Below, one piece after another: positions 8,297-16,661 of a stretch of DNA of 64,000 nt. A program made the translations under genes and the position numbers. The notes beneath the pieces are model-generated. The model made no database searches. It saw only the letters and a list, made by a program, of their open reading frames with translations, and had not been told where the DNA came from. The stretch is from contig JAVEYY010000013.1 in the NCBI GenBank assembly GCA_034003245.1, positions 1 to 64,000 of the forward strand. Direction: 5' to 3'. The DNA is from Perlabentimonas sp034003245 (GTDB lineage: Bacteria > Bacteroidota > Bacteroidia > Bacteroidales > Tenuifilaceae). How positions within the stretch are numbered: the first letter of the stretch is position 1; each line of letters starts with the position of its first letter.

Positions 8297-8986
8297 ATGG
8301 ACAATAAGGATTTTAGAATACTACTTGTAGACGACGAGCCAGATATCATCGAGTTTGTGGGTTACAACCTACGAAAGGAGAAGTTTCAGGTATTTACCGC
8401 CAGCAACGGGCGCGATGCCATTAAGCTGGCCGAGGAGATTCATCCGCATCTTATCCTCCTTGATGTGATGATGCCCGAAATGGATGGCATTGAGACCTGC
8501 GAGGAAATTCGTAAACACGCTACCCTTAGTAATACCCTGGTGGCTTTCCTTACCGCCCGGGGCGAGGATTACTCTCAGATAGCCGGGTTCGATGCTGGAG
8601 GCGACGATTACATCAACAAGCCAATAAAACCAAAGGTTTTGGTAAGCAGGGTAAAGGCGCTGCTCAAACGGGTCGATTTAAGGATTGTGAAAGGCAACAT
8701 GGAGGAGGTGAAGGAAACGGGTCTTGTTATCGACAAGGAACGTTACATTGTGGTAAATGAGGGCAAGGAGATATCGCTCCCCAAAAAGGAATTCGAGCTC
8801 CTAGAGCTGCTTTGTAGTCGCCCCCAAAAAGTTTTTACCCGCGACGAGATTTTTACATCAGTATGGGGAAACGACATTATTGTGGGCGATAGAACCATCG
8901 ATGTGCATATCCGAAAGCTTAGGGAAAAGCTGGGCGAGAACTACATAAAGACCGTTAAGGGGGTTGGCTATAAATTTATGGATTAA
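8297..8986 (+). CDS. OmpR/PhoB-family response regulator
   Basis: A 229-aa two-component regulator. The receiver domain (about 6-120) has the acidic pocket D12-D13, phospho-acceptor D56 (LLDVMMPEMDG), a Thr in FLTARGED and a Lys in YINKPIKPK. The C-terminal winged helix (about 135-228) ends in the typical TIDVHIRKLREKLG...TVKGVGYKF. No sensor kinase gene is beside it, so its partner is elsewhere. It is divergent from the beta-helix lipoprotein/TonB receptor genes, which makes them candidate targets, though this is inference. A GNAT gene follows 26 bases downstream. Confidence 0.93.
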   Translation: MDNKDFRILLVDDEPDIIEFVGYNLRKEKFQVFTASNGRDAIKLAEEIHPHLILLDVMMPEMDGIETCEEIRKHATLSNTLVAFLTARGEDYSQIAGFDAGGDDYINKPIKPKVLVSRVKALLKRVDLRIVKGNMEEVKETGLVIDKERYIVVNEGKEISLPKKEFELLELLCSRPQKVFTRDEIFTSVWGNDIIVGDRTIDVHIRKLREKLGENYIKTVKGVGYKFMD

Positions 8987-9012
8987 CTCAACAGTTGCCG
9001 TAATCCTTTTCT

Positions 9013-9459
9013 ATGAGTAATAAAATCAGCATAAACGATTATCAACCTTCCGACTTTGAGCAAATCGCCAATCTTTGGATAGCCACTGGATTAGGAAACC
9101 CACTGCGTGGCGATAATCAGCAAATTGTTGAACAAAGCCTTAGGCTTGGGGGAAAATTGCTGGTGGCAAAAACTCTCAGCGGCGAGGTGGTGGGCACATC
9201 GTGGATAACCTTCGATGGGCGAAGGCTGCACTTGCACCATTTTGGGGTTCATCCCAGCTATCAGCGGCAGGGAATAGGCGATAGGTTAACGGTGGAATCG
9301 TTGCGTTTTGCCAAGCAAAAGGGATATCAGATTAAGCTCGAGGTGCATCAGTCGAATACCGCAGCCATTGCGCTGTACAAGAAACACGGTTTTGCATTCC
9401 TTGGCGATTACGATGTATACATCGTTAGGGATATCGAGGGAATTGGGTTAAATGAATAA
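9013..9459 (+). CDS. GNAT family N-acetyltransferase
   Basis: A 148-aa single-domain GNAT. The acetyl-CoA-binding motif A is clear in VHPSYQRQGIGDRLTVESL (Q/RxxGxG type), followed by motif B with NTAAIALYKKHGF. Cytoplasmic. It starts 26 bases after the response regulator stop and may be cotranscribed with it. The acceptor substrate (protein N-terminus, small amine or antibiotic) cannot be told from sequence. Confidence 0.88.
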   Translation: MSNKISINDYQPSDFEQIANLWIATGLGNPLRGDNQQIVEQSLRLGGKLLVAKTLSGEVVGTSWITFDGRRLHLHHFGVHPSYQRQGIGDRLTVESLRFAKQKGYQIKLEVHQSNTAAIALYKKHGFAFLGDYDVYIVRDIEGIGLNE

Positions 9460-9483
9460 TGCGAAGTGAGGGGATAGCTAATG

Positions 9484-10311
9484 TTAAAGGAAGCGATTTA
9501 CAGCATCGCTAAACCCCGATTCATTATTCGATTTTACTACACTAAATTTCGATTTTAGCTCTTCGGGAGCGTTGGCTACCACAAAGCTATTCTCGAAGCT
9601 GCCCAGCATATCCAAATCGTTAAAATCGTTACCCAGGGTTAACACCTCATCATTTTCAATACCCAACTTTTGGCATAACCAGCGAATACCATAAGCCTTC
9701 GATACATCACGCCTAAAGATCTCCATCCATATGGAGTGGCCATCGAGCGGTGATGTGGCTCTGATCACCTTTAGCGAGGGAAACTTTCCCCGGAGTACCT
9801 CAAACCACTCCACATCGTAGGGCAGTACTGCCAGGATTTGTGTTGCAGCAGTATCGTAGGCTACACCTGGGATGTAGGGTTGACAGTAAGGACTATATAT
9901 TTCAACTCGATTCAAAAAGTCGGGATTGTGGTTCCCGCTTTGATGATACAAAAACCGATGGTTTGCTGGAATGGGTTCATGAACCATAAAATCTACCCGA
10001 TGAGCAATCAGCTCATCAACTATGCTTTGAACCTGTTGGGCTGGAATTTCCGTTGTGTAAAGAATTTTGTTTGTAGCCCATTCGAGCGTTCCTGCACCTG
10101 ACGAGAATATCAGATAATCAATGGGAAAATCGGAGGGGATTACCTTGCTAAAGGAGTAGGGCGAACGTCCGGTTGCAATTGCCCTAACTACGCCACTATC
10201 CCCTAACCTAGCTAAAGTGTCAATATCTGTGGAGCTAACTTGACCCTGGGAGTTTAGTAGGGTTCCATCGAGGTCGGTAACAACCATTCTCACAGATCGT
10301 TTGAAAGTCAT
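9484..10311 (-). CDS. HAD-superfamily (Cof-type) phosphatase
   Basis: A HAD subclass IIB hydrolase of about 275 aa. Motif I is DLDGTLLNSQG (nucleophile Asp and general acid Asp), motif II is the S/T in AIATGRSP, and motif IV is GNDFNDLDML with the preceding Lys (SKAYGIRW) as motif III. The Cof-type cap lies between. Such enzymes dephosphorylate sugar phosphates or cofactors such as pyridoxal phosphate. The start is uncertain: ATG codons occur at 10353, 10311 and 10287; 10311 puts motif I close to the N-terminus as is normal for the family. Confidence 0.88.
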   Translation of the reverse strand: MTFKRSVRMVVTDLDGTLLNSQGQVSSTDIDTLARLGDSGVVRAIATGRSPYSFSKVIPSDFPIDYLIFSSGAGTLEWATNKILYTTEIPAQQVQSIVDELIAHRVDFMVHEPIPANHRFLYHQSGNHNPDFLNRVEIYSPYCQPYIPGVAYDTAATQILAVLPYDVEWFEVLRGKFPSLKVIRATSPLDGHSIWMEIFRRDVSKAYGIRWLCQKLGIENDEVLTLGNDFNDLDMLGSFENSFVVANAPEELKSKFSVVKSNNESGFSDAVNRFL

Positions 10312-10459
10312 TTGTTTAGCAGGTTGGTTAACTAATAATTTCAGCTGCACCATCAAAAACAGGGCGAAAAACTAAACAATTGCCAGGATAATCCGTTTTA
10401 GAAATTGGGACGGTTTAGGACATGCAGATAATTCATTACAAAAATAGAAAAGTTTTCCG

Positions 10460-10496
10460 GGGCTCAAACCCATTTATTTTTGGGTTGGGCTTTTTT
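10460..10496 (+). terminator. terminator-like hairpin with no plus-strand gene before it
   Basis: AAACCCA pairs with TGGGTT with a TTTATTT loop, flanked by GGGCT/GGGC, and is followed by six T. The nearest upstream gene is on the minus strand, so this could end a short untranslated transcript or be a leader element of the gene at 10653. In 10357-10652 nothing else is recognised. Confidence 0.45.
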
Positions 10497-10652
10497 GTTG
10501 GCCTACTGTAGGCAATACTTTGGGCATTTAACTGGCATTTATTTTGGTTAAGGAGCGTTAATCTTTCGGTAATGATGGTCTAATAATTTTTTATTTCAAT
10601 ATCGATTTACTATTTTTATAGCACATTATTCAACCCTTAAAACAGGAGTATT

Positions 10653-10916
10653 ATGTCGAAAACAATCACATTTAACGAGCTAAGGAGGCTGAAAGATCAG
10701 CTTCCTGATGGAACCATGCAGATTATTGCAGAGAAGTTGAGTTTGAGCCCCGAAACAGTTCGCAACTATTTTGGCGGTACAAATTGGGAAAATGGAGAAT
10801 CTGTAGGGTTTCATTACGAGCAAGGTCCCGACGGAGGAATTGTGACACTCGACGACACCACCATACTTGACTTAGCATACGAAATTTTAGAGAACGAGTC
10901 AAAAGCTTTGGTGTAG
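10653..10916 (+). CDS. small HTH-like putative DNA-binding protein
   Basis: An 87-aa protein with a helix-turn-helix pattern at about residues 22-42 (IIAEKLSLSPETVRNYFGG) and an acidic, hydrophobic C-terminal helix (DDTTILDLAYEILENES). It is a small stand-alone regulator type that I associate with Bacteroidota; no target can be inferred. An AGGAG lies 7 bases before the ATG, one of the few good ribosome-binding sites in the window, suggesting strong translation. A hairpin at 10943-10971 follows. Confidence 0.78.
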   Translation: MSKTITFNELRRLKDQLPDGTMQIIAEKLSLSPETVRNYFGGTNWENGESVGFHYEQGPDGGIVTLDDTTILDLAYEILENESKALV

Positions 10917-10942
10917 TCAAAAAGAATTACTTTTTAAAGGGG

Positions 10943-10971
10943 CAAAGGCAGGGATTAAGTTTCTGCCTTTG
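10943..10971 (+). terminator. terminator hairpin after the small HTH gene
   Basis: CAAAGGCAG (10943-10951) pairs with CTGCCTTTG (10963-10971) around an 11-base loop. The following T content is modest (TTCATTT). Confidence 0.6.
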
Positions 10972-10999
10972 TTCATTTAGTAAAAACCCTTTGCATTTT

Positions 11000-11848
11000 A
11001 TGGTTCAAACGTTGGATCGTATTTGGCGAGCTGAAGCGCTCTGGAAATCATCGCTCATCGGGTATCTTCAGCATATTTATCGCAATACGCACCTTCCATC
11101 GCACGATCTAAACCATCACCTTAGGGTGTGGGAGTACAGCAAGCAGCTGCTGCTCGAGATGGATAAGGTTGGCGGATTATGCTATGACTTTACTGTGGAG
11201 CAAGTACTTGTGGCCTGCCTTTTTCACGATACTGGCCTAATTTACGATCGGGGCGAACGCCATGGCTACCAGAGCAGGTTGATTTGCGAGCAATTTTTTA
11301 ATGAAAATCCATATCTCACCATTGATGGTTTTGATATGGTTCTCCATGCCATAGAGCATCACGATGATAAAAGGGTGAAGACAGATGGACGCGGGAATGT
11401 GCAAGGAGTCGATCTGGTTACCCTGGTTTCTACAGCCGACGATTTGGATGCTGTTGGCCTAGTAGGGGTTTTCCGATACGTTGAGATATATGCCCTTAGA
11501 GGGGTGGCCGAAATGGATTTACCCAATAGGGTTATTGAGAATTTGCGGAATCGGCAAGCTAATTTTATAAAGCATTTCTCCTACTTAAAAGACCTTTCCG
11601 AACACCAGCAAAAAAGATATTCGGTTGCACTCAGCTTCTTTGAAAAATTGCAGCAAGAACAAAAGGCCGATGGCAAGCAGCAAGGTGATTATATGCAAAT
11701 AATCCGATTGCTAATTGATGGCTTAATCAATCAGCAGGGTGGTATTGATGCTACTATCCATCAGGGGATATCTCTTGCTTCAAATCCGTATATTGTAGCT
11801 TATTTTCAGGGATTACGGGATGAACTGGTAGTTTTTAAAACCCCTTAA
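11000..11848 (+). CDS. HD-domain phosphohydrolase
   Basis: A soluble protein of 282 aa with an HD domain over about residues 25-175. Metal-binding signatures are HDLNHHLRVWEYS, ACLFHDTGL (the HD pair), HAIEHHDD and STADDLDA. The family hydrolyses phosphoesters of nucleotides or related compounds; the substrate is not evident and no partner domain is fused. A TTG nine bases upstream would add three residues, but the ATG at 11000 is the better start. It stands alone, with 170 bases before the next gene. Confidence 0.85.
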   Translation: MVQTLDRIWRAEALWKSSLIGYLQHIYRNTHLPSHDLNHHLRVWEYSKQLLLEMDKVGGLCYDFTVEQVLVACLFHDTGLIYDRGERHGYQSRLICEQFFNENPYLTIDGFDMVLHAIEHHDDKRVKTDGRGNVQGVDLVTLVSTADDLDAVGLVGVFRYVEIYALRGVAEMDLPNRVIENLRNRQANFIKHFSYLKDLSEHQQKRYSVALSFFEKLQQEQKADGKQQGDYMQIIRLLIDGLINQQGGIDATIHQGISLASNPYIVAYFQGLRDELVVFKTP

Positions 11849-12020
11849 AGGAGCAATTGCCAAAGTTCTTCACTTTCTTTCGGTTCACATTTCAACCTTT
11901 TATCTATTTTCGCATCAAAAACAAAAATACATCGTATTGTGAACTAAGTTAATAATTTCTACGAAGGTGCATTTACATTCGACTCAAAACTGAAGTACTA
12001 ATAAACCATCCCTGAATCAG

Positions 12021-13802
12021 ATGAAACGGTTTTTTACCTATTTTCTAATTTCAACGGTAACGTTGATTACCATGATCTTAATAGCCAAGCGGGTTTACAA
12101 GAAAAATCTCATACAAACCCCTCAGGTTGAGCTGCGTTATGAGGAGAATATCAGCGTTACTTACGACGAGGCCATTGCCGCATACCGGGAGTTGGATCTT
12201 AAGCATCGCCAGGCAAAGTTGTTTCAGTATGGACCTACCGATTTTGGGAAACCATTACACCTTTTTGTAATATCTAAATCGAAGGTTTTCGATCCCGAGA
12301 TATTACGCAACAAGGGATATAGAGTTGTTCTAGTGAATAATGGGATTCATCCAGGCGAACCCTGCGGTGTTGATGCCAGTATTCAGCTGGCCCGTGATAT
12401 TCTGTCGAAACCCGATAGCCTATGGACATTAATGGATAGCACTGTGCTTTGCATTGTTCCTGTTTACAATATTGGGGGTGCGCATAATCGGTCGCAGTAT
12501 AATAGGGCTAATCAGGTTGGCCCCGAGATGCAAGGCTTCAGGGCTAATGCCCGTAATTTGGATCTAAATCGCGATTGGGCTCCCATGGAAAGCCGCAATG
12601 CCCAATCGTTTGCAAAGATGTTTCACCACTGGAAGCCCAATGTGCTAATCGATACCCATACAACAAATGGCGCCGATTATCAGTATGTGATGACGTTGAT
12701 TTCAACGCATCCGCAGGAACTTCCTCCCACGCTCGGTAGTTTCTACAGCCAGTTTATGGAACCTTTCCTGTATAAGACAATGGAAGACGTTGGATATCCA
12801 ATGATACCCTACGTTTCGCCCATGGGGCAAACGCCCGAGAGCGGCTTGCAGCAGTATTTAAATCCACCTAGATACACTTCGGGTTACGGGAGAATGTTCA
12901 ATACGCTTTCGTTTATGACCGAAGCGCATATGTTCAAATCCTTTAGCCAAAGAGTGCTTGCAACCTACGAATTCATTAAAGCAACGCTAAAATTCACACA
13001 TCAGAATGGGCACGAGATGGCCAAGCTTAAGCGTGAGGCCGATGAGTTCACCGCCCAGAAAACTGAATTTGCCATTCAATGGGAGGTTGACAAATCGAAG
13101 GAGGATACCATAATCTTTAGAGGATATGAGGCCGAATTTGTTGATAGTAAAATTACCGGCGGTAAGCGGCTGCGCTACAATAGAGAGCGCCCATTCACCA
13201 AGGAGATACCATTCTTTAGGCACTATAATCCGGTGCAAACTGTCAAGGCGCCGCAGTTTTACTATATTCCGCAGGCTTGGTACGATGTGGTTCATCGGCT
13301 TGAGATTAACAACGTAAAGTTGCAACGTTTTGCCAAGGATACCATTGTGGAGGTGGAGGTGTACTACATTGCCGACTACAAATCGACTTTTAGCTGGAAC
13401 TCCAATGGACACCAGCTCCATAGCAATGTCCAGATTCGCAGGGAAGTGCAGAATATCAAGTTTTATAAGGGAGATTACGCGGTACAAATGAACCAACCAA
13501 CCAACCAGTTTGTGGTGGAGATGTTGGAGCCCCAAAGTGGCGACTCGTACTTTTCGTGGAACTTCTTCGATTCCATCCTGCAGCGCAAGGAGTATTTCTC
13601 TCCCTACGTTTTTGAGGATTACGCTCTGGAAATGTTGAACTCAAACCCCGATTTGAAGGCTGAATTTGAGGCCAAGAAGAAAGACGATAAGGAGTTTGCA
13701 GCCAATGCCTACGCACAGCTTAACTTTTTGTACGAGCGATCGCCATATTTCGAAAAGGGTTTTAAGCGATATCCCATTTTTAGGTCGATTTCAGCCAGGT
13801 AG
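12021..13802 (+). CDS. M14-family zinc carboxypeptidase, membrane anchored
   Basis: A 593-aa protein. Residues 4-22 form a hydrophobic signal anchor, so the enzyme works in the periplasm. The peptidase domain (about 45-330) has zinc ligands His110 and Glu113 in HPGEPCG, Asn183-Arg184 for substrate carboxylate binding, third ligand His213 in DTHTTNG, and catalytic Glu301 in FMTEAH. All key residues are present, so it should be active. The C-terminal 250 residues are a separate, unrecognised domain. Likely trims peptides or peptidoglycan fragments; the choice cannot be made here. Confidence 0.9.
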   Translation: MKRFFTYFLISTVTLITMILIAKRVYKKNLIQTPQVELRYEENISVTYDEAIAAYRELDLKHRQAKLFQYGPTDFGKPLHLFVISKSKVFDPEILRNKGYRVVLVNNGIHPGEPCGVDASIQLARDILSKPDSLWTLMDSTVLCIVPVYNIGGAHNRSQYNRANQVGPEMQGFRANARNLDLNRDWAPMESRNAQSFAKMFHHWKPNVLIDTHTTNGADYQYVMTLISTHPQELPPTLGSFYSQFMEPFLYKTMEDVGYPMIPYVSPMGQTPESGLQQYLNPPRYTSGYGRMFNTLSFMTEAHMFKSFSQRVLATYEFIKATLKFTHQNGHEMAKLKREADEFTAQKTEFAIQWEVDKSKEDTIIFRGYEAEFVDSKITGGKRLRYNRERPFTKEIPFFRHYNPVQTVKAPQFYYIPQAWYDVVHRLEINNVKLQRFAKDTIVEVEVYYIADYKSTFSWNSNGHQLHSNVQIRREVQNIKFYKGDYAVQMNQPTNQFVVEMLEPQSGDSYFSWNFFDSILQRKEYFSPYVFEDYALEMLNSNPDLKAEFEAKKKDDKEFAANAYAQLNFLYERSPYFEKGFKRYPIFRSISAR

Positions 13803-13882
13803 TAGGTTTTTTTGTAGGTTAATGGTTGCTTTTTTAATAACCTCGATAGAGGTTGTGTATTATTTTTCTGATAATTGAACGA

Positions 13883-15133
13883 ATGGACAATTTTGATGTA
13901 GTTGTTGTTGGCGGAGGCCCAGCTGGTTTGCTGGCTGCGGGAAAAGCAGCTGCCGATGGAGCAAAGGTATTGCTACTCGAGAAAATGGAGAAGCCAGCCC
14001 GAAAACTACGAATAACCGGTAAGGGGCGCTGTAATATTACCAATACTAAGCCCTACGACGAATTTGTGCTCGATATTTTCCCCGAACCGCGTTTCTTGCG
14101 CGATGCATTCTACTCATTTTCCAACAGTGATATAGTTCAGCTCCTCCACGATCAGGGTGTAGAAACTCTTGAAGAGCGTGGAAAGAGGGTTTTTCCTGTC
14201 AGCGGGAAAGCATGGGATGTTGCCGAAGCCTTAGTGAAATGGGCTAGGAGCAAAGGTGTAGCCATTGTTTGCCACGCGGTGGCTGAAAAGGTAAATATTG
14301 AGAATTCCAGAATCGTGTCGGTTGATTATAGTGTAAAAGGGGCAGCAGCAAAAGTAAATTGTGCTGCTGTAATTCTGGCAACTGGTGGTAAATCCTATCC
14401 GGCTACAGGTTCAACAGGCGATGGTTACCGATTTGCTGTTGATTGTGGACATTCTGTAACACCTCTCTTACCCGCTTTGGTTGGGGTAGAAACGGCTCCA
14501 GCCTTTAACTTTCCCAAGGGCTTATCCCTTAAGAATGTAAATCTTGCACTTTTCATAGAGGGTAAAAAGGTTGATGAGGAGTTTGGCGATATGGAACTTA
14601 CGGATTATGGTTTCGATGGGCCAATTGTGCTTCGGCTTAGCCGTCGTATTATTTTCGCGCTGCTCAAAGGAAGTAAGGTTGAACTGGAGCTTGATCTAAA
14701 ACCAGCCTTAAACCATTCGAAATTGGAGACCCGATTGCTTAGAGAAGCTGAAGAGAATCCACGGATTGCTATAACCGATTTGGCTCGTAGGCTGTTACCT
14801 AAAGGCCTAGCCGATGAGATGGTAGATCAAATTGGTCTTGCCGCCCAGAAGAATTTAGCTCGTCTCACTGCCGATGAGCGCAAAGCCATTAGGATATGGC
14901 TAAAGGAGCAACGCTTTGCGGTGGTTAGTCAGCGCTTGTGGAACGAGGCAATTGTAACCGCGGGAGGAGTTTCACTAAAGGAAGTAAACCCAAAAACCAT
15001 GGAATCAAAAATTGTGAAGGGATTATTCTTTGCCGGTGAACTTCTCGATCTCGATGGATCAACAGGAGGATATAATTTGCAAATCGCCTACTCAACCGGC
15101 TGGCTAGCGGGTAAGGGCGCAGCAGCAGGGTAA
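13883..15133 (+). CDS. BaiN/HI0933-family FAD-dependent oxidoreductase
   Basis: A 416-aa flavoprotein. The N-terminus has the Rossmann FAD motif VVVVGGGPAGLLAAG, followed by the family landmark RKLRITGKGRCNITN, then TGGKSYPATGSTGDGY and the C-terminal FAD contact region AGELLDLDGSTGGYNLQIAYSTG (written here in parts of the same segment). Members are often annotated NAD(P)/FAD-dependent oxidoreductase or aminoacetone oxidase family; the physiological substrate is unclear. The start is the ATG at 13883; an upstream TTG would add ten hydrophobic residues before the Rossmann fold and is unlikely. It converges with the FAH gene with a 3-base gap. Confidence 0.88.
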   Translation: MDNFDVVVVGGGPAGLLAAGKAAADGAKVLLLEKMEKPARKLRITGKGRCNITNTKPYDEFVLDIFPEPRFLRDAFYSFSNSDIVQLLHDQGVETLEERGKRVFPVSGKAWDVAEALVKWARSKGVAIVCHAVAEKVNIENSRIVSVDYSVKGAAAKVNCAAVILATGGKSYPATGSTGDGYRFAVDCGHSVTPLLPALVGVETAPAFNFPKGLSLKNVNLALFIEGKKVDEEFGDMELTDYGFDGPIVLRLSRRIIFALLKGSKVELELDLKPALNHSKLETRLLREAEENPRIAITDLARRLLPKGLADEMVDQIGLAAQKNLARLTADERKAIRIWLKEQRFAVVSQRLWNEAIVTAGGVSLKEVNPKTMESKIVKGLFFAGELLDLDGSTGGYNLQIAYSTGWLAGKGAAAG

Positions 15134-15136
15134 CCT

Positions 15137-15748
15137 TTATCGCACAAAAAAATCGATCATCAGCTGTCCATTAAGGTAGCCCTTAAGCCTATCGCCAATT
15201 GCAACTGGACCAACCCCAAGTGGTGTTCCAGTGTATATTAAATCGCCAATTTTTAGTGTTGTATGCTTCGATACATGGGCAATTAGCTTATCGAAGCCAA
15301 AAATCATCTGCGCGGTGTTACCACGCTGAACCTCAACTCCGTTCTTCTCGAGCCAAAAATCAATGGAGTTGATATCTTGTATACCCTCCTTGTCCACAAA
15401 TTTACTGATGGGCGATGCGCCATCAAATGCTTTCGAAATTTCCCAGGGAAGGCCCTGCTCAATGCACTGCTGCTGCAGATCGCGGGCGGTAAAATCAACA
15501 CCTAAACCTATCTCGTCGTAGTAGCGGTGAGCAAAGCGTTCACCTATGTTACGGCCAAGTCGTGAGATCTTTAGAACAACCTCTAGCTCGTAGTGGATTT
15601 CTTTAGAGAAGCTTGGATAGAAAAATGGGTTGTTATTCCTTAATAAACACGTATCGGGCTTAAAAAAGAAAAGAGGATACTCTGGTTTAGGAGAGTTCAA
15701 CTCCTTAATATGATCCAAATAATTTCTGCCAATACAGATTATTTTCAT
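15137..15748 (-). CDS. fumarylacetoacetate hydrolase (FAH) family protein
   Basis: A 203-aa FAH-fold protein resembling the YcgM/FAHD1 group. It begins MKIICIGRNYLDHIKELN, has the metal-binding acidic residues in HYELEVVLKISR and the GLGVDFTARDLQ signature, and ends with IYTGTPLGVGPVAIGDRLKG. Related enzymes are acylpyruvate hydrolases or oxaloacetate decarboxylases with Mg2+. Cytoplasmic. It is 14 bases downstream of the methyltransferase-like gene on the same strand, so they are probably cotranscribed without obvious functional link. Confidence 0.88.
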   Translation of the reverse strand: MKIICIGRNYLDHIKELNSPKPEYPLFFFKPDTCLLRNNNPFFYPSFSKEIHYELEVVLKISRLGRNIGERFAHRYYDEIGLGVDFTARDLQQQCIEQGLPWEISKAFDGASPISKFVDKEGIQDINSIDFWLEKNGVEVQRGNTAQMIFGFDKLIAHVSKHTTLKIGDLIYTGTPLGVGPVAIGDRLKGYLNGQLMIDFFVR

Positions 15749-15762
15749 GTTCTAGCCTTAAT

Positions 15763-16515
15763 TTATCTACCCTCAACGTTGAGTAATTGGGTTTTTTTAT
15801 GGAGAAATCTTACCGTAAGATAAAAAAGGATGGCTGCAGCCAAAATTCCAAACCAAATGATCTCGGTAGTACCAAATTTTGTAAATCCATTATATCTGAT
15901 TACCGATTGCGAGTAGTGAAAGATAAAGAAAACAATAATTAGATTGAAAAAGGATGTATACTCTCGACGCAGAACATTTTTAATTGAGAAGTAGTTTTCG
16001 GGCCAAATCCATCCTTTGAGCCTAGGGACAAATGCCGGAACCGATCCAGCCCACACAAGATACTGGTCGCCAAATTTACCCCGCAGGAAAGCCTCCTCGG
16101 CAAACATTATTCTTTCGTAGTAAACCCAGTAGATAAGGGCAAAAATCAAGATAAACCATATACTTTCGGTAAGCATCCCAATGCCAAACCACATCAAGAA
16201 ATTTCCTAAATATAGCGGATGCCTTACAATTGAGTACATGCCCTTGGTATTCACCTCTTCGGCAACCTGTTTTCTAGTGTTTCGGCCAGATGTTTTCTGG
16301 GGTGCATATCCAACCACTAGCACACGTATAAGTTGGCCAACCATGCTCACAGCAAAGCAAATTGCATAGTAGTACTCCTCGAGACCCAACCCATTTTCCA
16401 TATACCGAAAATGTATATGGATTCCAAGGCCAGCAACAAGGATTAGAATGGGGAAAAAACTTCTATATCGGAAAAGGTAATTTCCTTGAACCTGAAACTC
16501 TTCGATAAGCGGCAT
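15763..16515 (-). CDS. ICMT/PEMT-like membrane methyltransferase
   Basis: A 250-aa integral membrane protein with about six hydrophobic segments. The ICMT/PEMT signature GMYSIVRHPLYLGNFLMWFG (SAM-binding RHPxYxG) and the Glu in the ...EEAFLRGKFGDQYLVW segment are present. Bacterial relatives methylate lipids or small hydrophobic molecules; LmtA of Leptospira methylates the lipid A 1-phosphate. Whether that applies here is not known. First gene of a probable two-gene unit with the FAH gene. Confidence 0.82.
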   Translation of the reverse strand: MPLIEEFQVQGNYLFRYRSFFPILILVAGLGIHIHFRYMENGLGLEEYYYAICFAVSMVGQLIRVLVVGYAPQKTSGRNTRKQVAEEVNTKGMYSIVRHPLYLGNFLMWFGIGMLTESIWFILIFALIYWVYYERIMFAEEAFLRGKFGDQYLVWAGSVPAFVPRLKGWIWPENYFSIKNVLRREYTSFFNLIIVFFIFHYSQSVIRYNGFTKFGTTEIIWFGILAAAILFYLTVRFLHKKTQLLNVEGR

Positions 16516-16633
16516 AGGAGACGTTTTTAATGATTTTATTTCAGATCAAAATTATTTATTTATATCAAACTTGCAACATATGTCTATGGATATAAATTTT
16601 TTCTATACCCAACTGACGTTTTCAGAAAAGCTG

Positions 16634-16641
16634 TACATTTG
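16634..16641 (+). promoter_or_regulatory. Bacteroidota -7 promoter element
   Basis: TACATTTG matches TAnnTTTG and lies 20 bases before the ATG at 16662. No clear -33 TTTG at the usual spacing. Confidence 0.4.
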
Positions 16642-16661
16642 AGAAACTAAAATCTTAAGCT

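Noticed and set aside
3863..8986. Phosphate-starvation regulon based on the PhoB-like regulator
   Set aside because: OmpR/PhoB-type regulators serve many signals and no phosphate transporter, PhoR kinase or phosphatase lies nearby.
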